A stretch of 5,630 nucleotides of DNA from Acidobacteriota bacterium (GTDB lineage: Bacteria; Acidobacteriota; Terriglobia; Terriglobales; Acidobacteriaceae). The notes beneath the pieces were generated by a model. The model saw nothing but the letters and a program-made list of their open reading frames with translations, was not told the DNA's origin and searched no databases. Where the stretch lies: positions 1-5,630 of the forward strand of contig JAKCDN010000218.1 in NCBI GenBank assembly GCA_021841795.1. The letters run 5' to 3'. The position numbers and the translations under genes were made by a program. The stretch's first letter is position 1; every line of letters begins with the position of its first letter. Shown one piece after another: positions 4,148 through 5,630 of this stretch.

Positions 4148-5559
4148 TGGATCAACTGGAGATGATGCACATGAAAAGGTCTGCGACAGCCGCCGCCAAA
4201 AAGCCGCTAGGCGTGCTGATTCTGGGGCGTAAGCGCCCGGGCTTCGATCAGGAGTGGAACAAAATCATCTGTGCACGCGCGATGGACGCGCTGAAGGATC
4301 TGGGGTACACAACAGTTGGCGCGGAGACGCCGGTGGTGGACGATGCCAGCATCGCTCAGGTGCTGAACCGAATTAGGGTGGCCGGCTGCCAGGCGCTGCT
4401 CATGTTGCACCCTTCGATGGGCAACGGGCAATTGGCACTGACGGTAGCGCAGCAGTGGCCCGACCCGGTAGTGCTGTGGGCCACGCCTGAGCGTCCTGGC
4501 GACGGCAAAGTAAGCTCCTGTTCCCTGGTGGGGCAGCACCTGTGGGGTTCGACTCTGCGGCAGTCAGGGCACGCGTTTGAGCTGGTGTACGGTGACCCCG
4601 ATGACAATACGCTGCGTGCCGAGTTGGTACGGGCCGTTGATATTGCGCGTGCTGTTGCGGTGCTGCGCGGCGCCAAGGCAGGTGTTATCGGAACTCATGC
4701 TCCGGGATTTATCGATCTCGCGGCGGATCCGTTTCTCTTGAAAACGACCATGGGTGTGCAGATGCATCCGCTGAGCCTGCCCCAGTTCATCGAGCGTGTG
4801 CACGCAGTTCCAGAAGACGCGGTCAGCAAGGATGTTGAGCGTGTGCTCGACATGAAGCTGCCGATGCGCGACGTGACAAAAGATGATCTGCCGGTGAACT
4901 CGCGCTGCTACCTGGCCATGCGCGAGCTGATGCAGGAGGAGAGCCTGGATGCGATCACGATCCAGTGCTGGCCGGAACTGCCCAACATGATCGGGCAGTG
5001 GCCGTACCTGGCAGTTGCGCGGTTGAGTACAGAGGGCGTTGCGGTCTCAATCGAAGGCGACGTAGACGCTGCAGTTGGCAGCCTGATGAATTGTGAACTG
5101 GGCGATGGACCGGGATTCCTTACGGACTGGCTCGAACACGACCGCAGCACGATCTTCTTCTGGCATCCCGGCATGGCACCAATGAACATGTGCAACCCGG
5201 TGGGAACCGAAGGCGGACCAACTCTGGCCCGGCACTTCAACATCACCAAGCCGATGGTGGTGGACGGGCAGATCCGCTCCCATGAAGGGGTGACGATCTC
5301 GCGCCTCTGGCGCTGCGACAACCGTTATCACATGACGGCATTTGAAGCGCGTACAGTGCCGCCGCGGCGCCGGATAACGGGAAACATGGTTCTAGTGGAG
5401 CTTGCGGATGCGGAACTGGAGCGTTGCGGCGATGTGCCGCGCCGCTTTGACCGTCTGGTTCATGCGGGGATGCCGCACCACGTGAGCTTGTCGTTTGGGC
5501 ATCAGGTAGAGGCCTTACGCCGGTTGGCGCGGGCGCTGAACATCGAGTGGTGGAGATAG
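4147..5559 (+). CDS. L-fucose isomerase-like sugar isomerase (COG2407 type)
   Basis: A cytoplasmic protein of 470 residues, resembling the L-fucose/L-arabinose isomerase-fold proteins that interconvert aldoses and ketoses with a divalent metal. The N-terminal half has Rossmann-like segments (LGVLILGRKRPGF at 21-33, ALLMLHPSMGNGQ at 83-95, KAGVIGTHAPGF at 177-188). The C-terminal half carries probable metal and catalytic positions: CWPEL (Glu277), SIEGDVDAA (Glu303, Asp305), FFWHPG (His340) and GMPHHVSLSFGH (His444, His445, His452). It is shorter than E. coli FucI (about 590 residues), so the name should not be read as a fucose-specific function. ATG 4147 shares its A with the pfk TGA (4145-4147) but has no Shine-Dalgarno; in-frame ATG 4171 has GGAG nine bases upstream (4158-4161) and would drop eight residues. 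Either way it is coupled to pfk. It probably supplies the ketose used by the transaldolase. Substrate not determinable. Confidence 0.8.
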   Translation: MDQLEMMHMKRSATAAAKKPLGVLILGRKRPGFDQEWNKIICARAMDALKDLGYTTVGAETPVVDDASIAQVLNRIRVAGCQALLMLHPSMGNGQLALTVAQQWPDPVVLWATPERPGDGKVSSCSLVGQHLWGSTLRQSGHAFELVYGDPDDNTLRAELVRAVDIARAVAVLRGAKAGVIGTHAPGFIDLAADPFLLKTTMGVQMHPLSLPQFIERVHAVPEDAVSKDVERVLDMKLPMRDVTKDDLPVNSRCYLAMRELMQEESLDAITIQCWPELPNMIGQWPYLAVARLSTEGVAVSIEGDVDAAVGSLMNCELGDGPGFLTDWLEHDRSTIFFWHPGMAPMNMCNPVGTEGGPTLARHFNITKPMVVDGQIRSHEGVTISRLWRCDNRYHMTAFEARTVPPRRRITGNMVLVELADAELERCGDVPRRFDRLVHAGMPHHVSLSFGHQVEALRRLARALNIEWWR

Positions 5560-5568
5560 GGAGAGAGG
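5559..5568 (+). promoter_or_regulatory. Ribosome binding site of the last, truncated gene
   Basis: GGGAGAGAGG begins at the last base of the isomerase stop codon. Its GAGAGG part ends seven bases before ATG 5576. The 16-base gap leaves no room for a promoter, so the gene should be read from the same mRNA. Confidence 0.65.
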
Positions 5569-5575
5569 CTGCGGG

Positions 5576-5630
5576 ATGAGCGAATCGAAGGTATATAAGG
5601 TGTATCTCGGTGGTGAATGGATCGAGACCG
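5576..5630 (+). CDS. Probable aldehyde dehydrogenase, first 18 residues only (3' end outside window)
   Basis: The frame from ATG 5576 reads MSESKVYKVYLGGEWIET and runs off the window. A hydrophobic segment, Gly, Gly, Glu-Trp-Ile/Val is the typical opening beta hairpin of NAD(P)-dependent aldehyde dehydrogenases (compare KLYINGEWV). A good ribosome binding site and 16-base spacing tie it to the operon. No catalytic residue is visible: the Cys/Glu pair and the cofactor fold come hundreds of bases later. If correct, it would oxidise the aldehyde released by the transaldolase, for example lactaldehyde, sulfolactaldehyde or glyceraldehyde. Other proteins could begin this way, so this is a moderate-confidence family call. 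Confidence 0.6.
   Translation, partial: MSESKVYKVYLGGEWIET

Noticed and set aside
4147..5559. Naming the gene fucI (L-fucose isomerase)
   Set aside because: The protein is much shorter than E. coli FucI, and no fucose kinase or fuculose aldolase lies alongside. L-fuculose also does not have the stereochemistry expected of a transaldolase donor.
1..5630. CRISPR array, insertion sequence, phage or tRNA gene
   Set aside because: No regularly spaced repeats, transposase or integrase motifs, terminal inverted repeats or cloverleaf structures were seen on either strand.

Overview
The window looks like chromosomal carbohydrate-catabolism DNA from a moderately GC-rich Gram-negative bacterium. My best guess is an Acidobacteria (Terriglobia)-like soil organism. 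The guess rests on the mix of a GH105-type rhamnogalacturonyl hydrolase, a Tat-exported sugar isomerase/epimerase-like TIM barrel and a pyrophosphate-type phosphofructokinase, together with the base composition. No rRNA or taxonomic marker is present, so it is a weak inference.

Layout. (1) Positions 1-369 hold the 3' end of a plus-strand GH105 gene, followed at once by a 34-bp perfect palindrome (373-406). (2) Positions 539-1396, minus strand and convergent with GH105, encode a 285-aa Tat-signal TIM-barrel protein of the xylose isomerase-like superfamily. (3) Positions 1397-1879 are a 483-bp divergent intergenic region without a gene but dense in signals. It has a promoter-like pair on each strand, both with an exact TTGACA -35 box, a shared TG(A/T)CAATCG motif at both promoters, three copies of a 9-mer (TACGCAGGA, TACGCAGGA, TACGCTGGA), and hairpins that would lie in both leaders. 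(4) Positions 1880-5630, plus strand, are an apparent operon: class I transaldolase, then a phosphofructokinase of the PPi-type lineage, then an L-fucose isomerase-like (COG2407-type) sugar isomerase, then the first 18 codons of a probable aldehyde dehydrogenase. The pfk stop and the isomerase start share one base, and the last gap is 16 nt.

How the genes may work together. Isomerase, transaldolase and aldehyde dehydrogenase would allow a C6-modified aldohexose to be isomerised to its ketose and cleaved without phosphorylating that sugar. Transaldolase would move the C1-C3 unit to glyceraldehyde-3-phosphate, giving fructose-6-phosphate plus a three-carbon aldehyde. The kinase would send fructose-6-phosphate into glycolysis, and the dehydrogenase would oxidise the aldehyde. 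This is the logic of the sulfoglycolytic transaldolase (sulfo-TAL) route and would equally suit a 6-deoxyhexose such as quinovose. The transaldolase supports non-standard chemistry: the position equivalent to the phosphate-binding Arg228 of E. coli TalB is Trp231, while the other catalytic residues are intact. The kinase has an unusual pair of specificity residues (GGNGT with PKTVDND). The substrate is not proven by sequence. A conventional pentose-phosphate or pentose-catabolic role is the main alternative.
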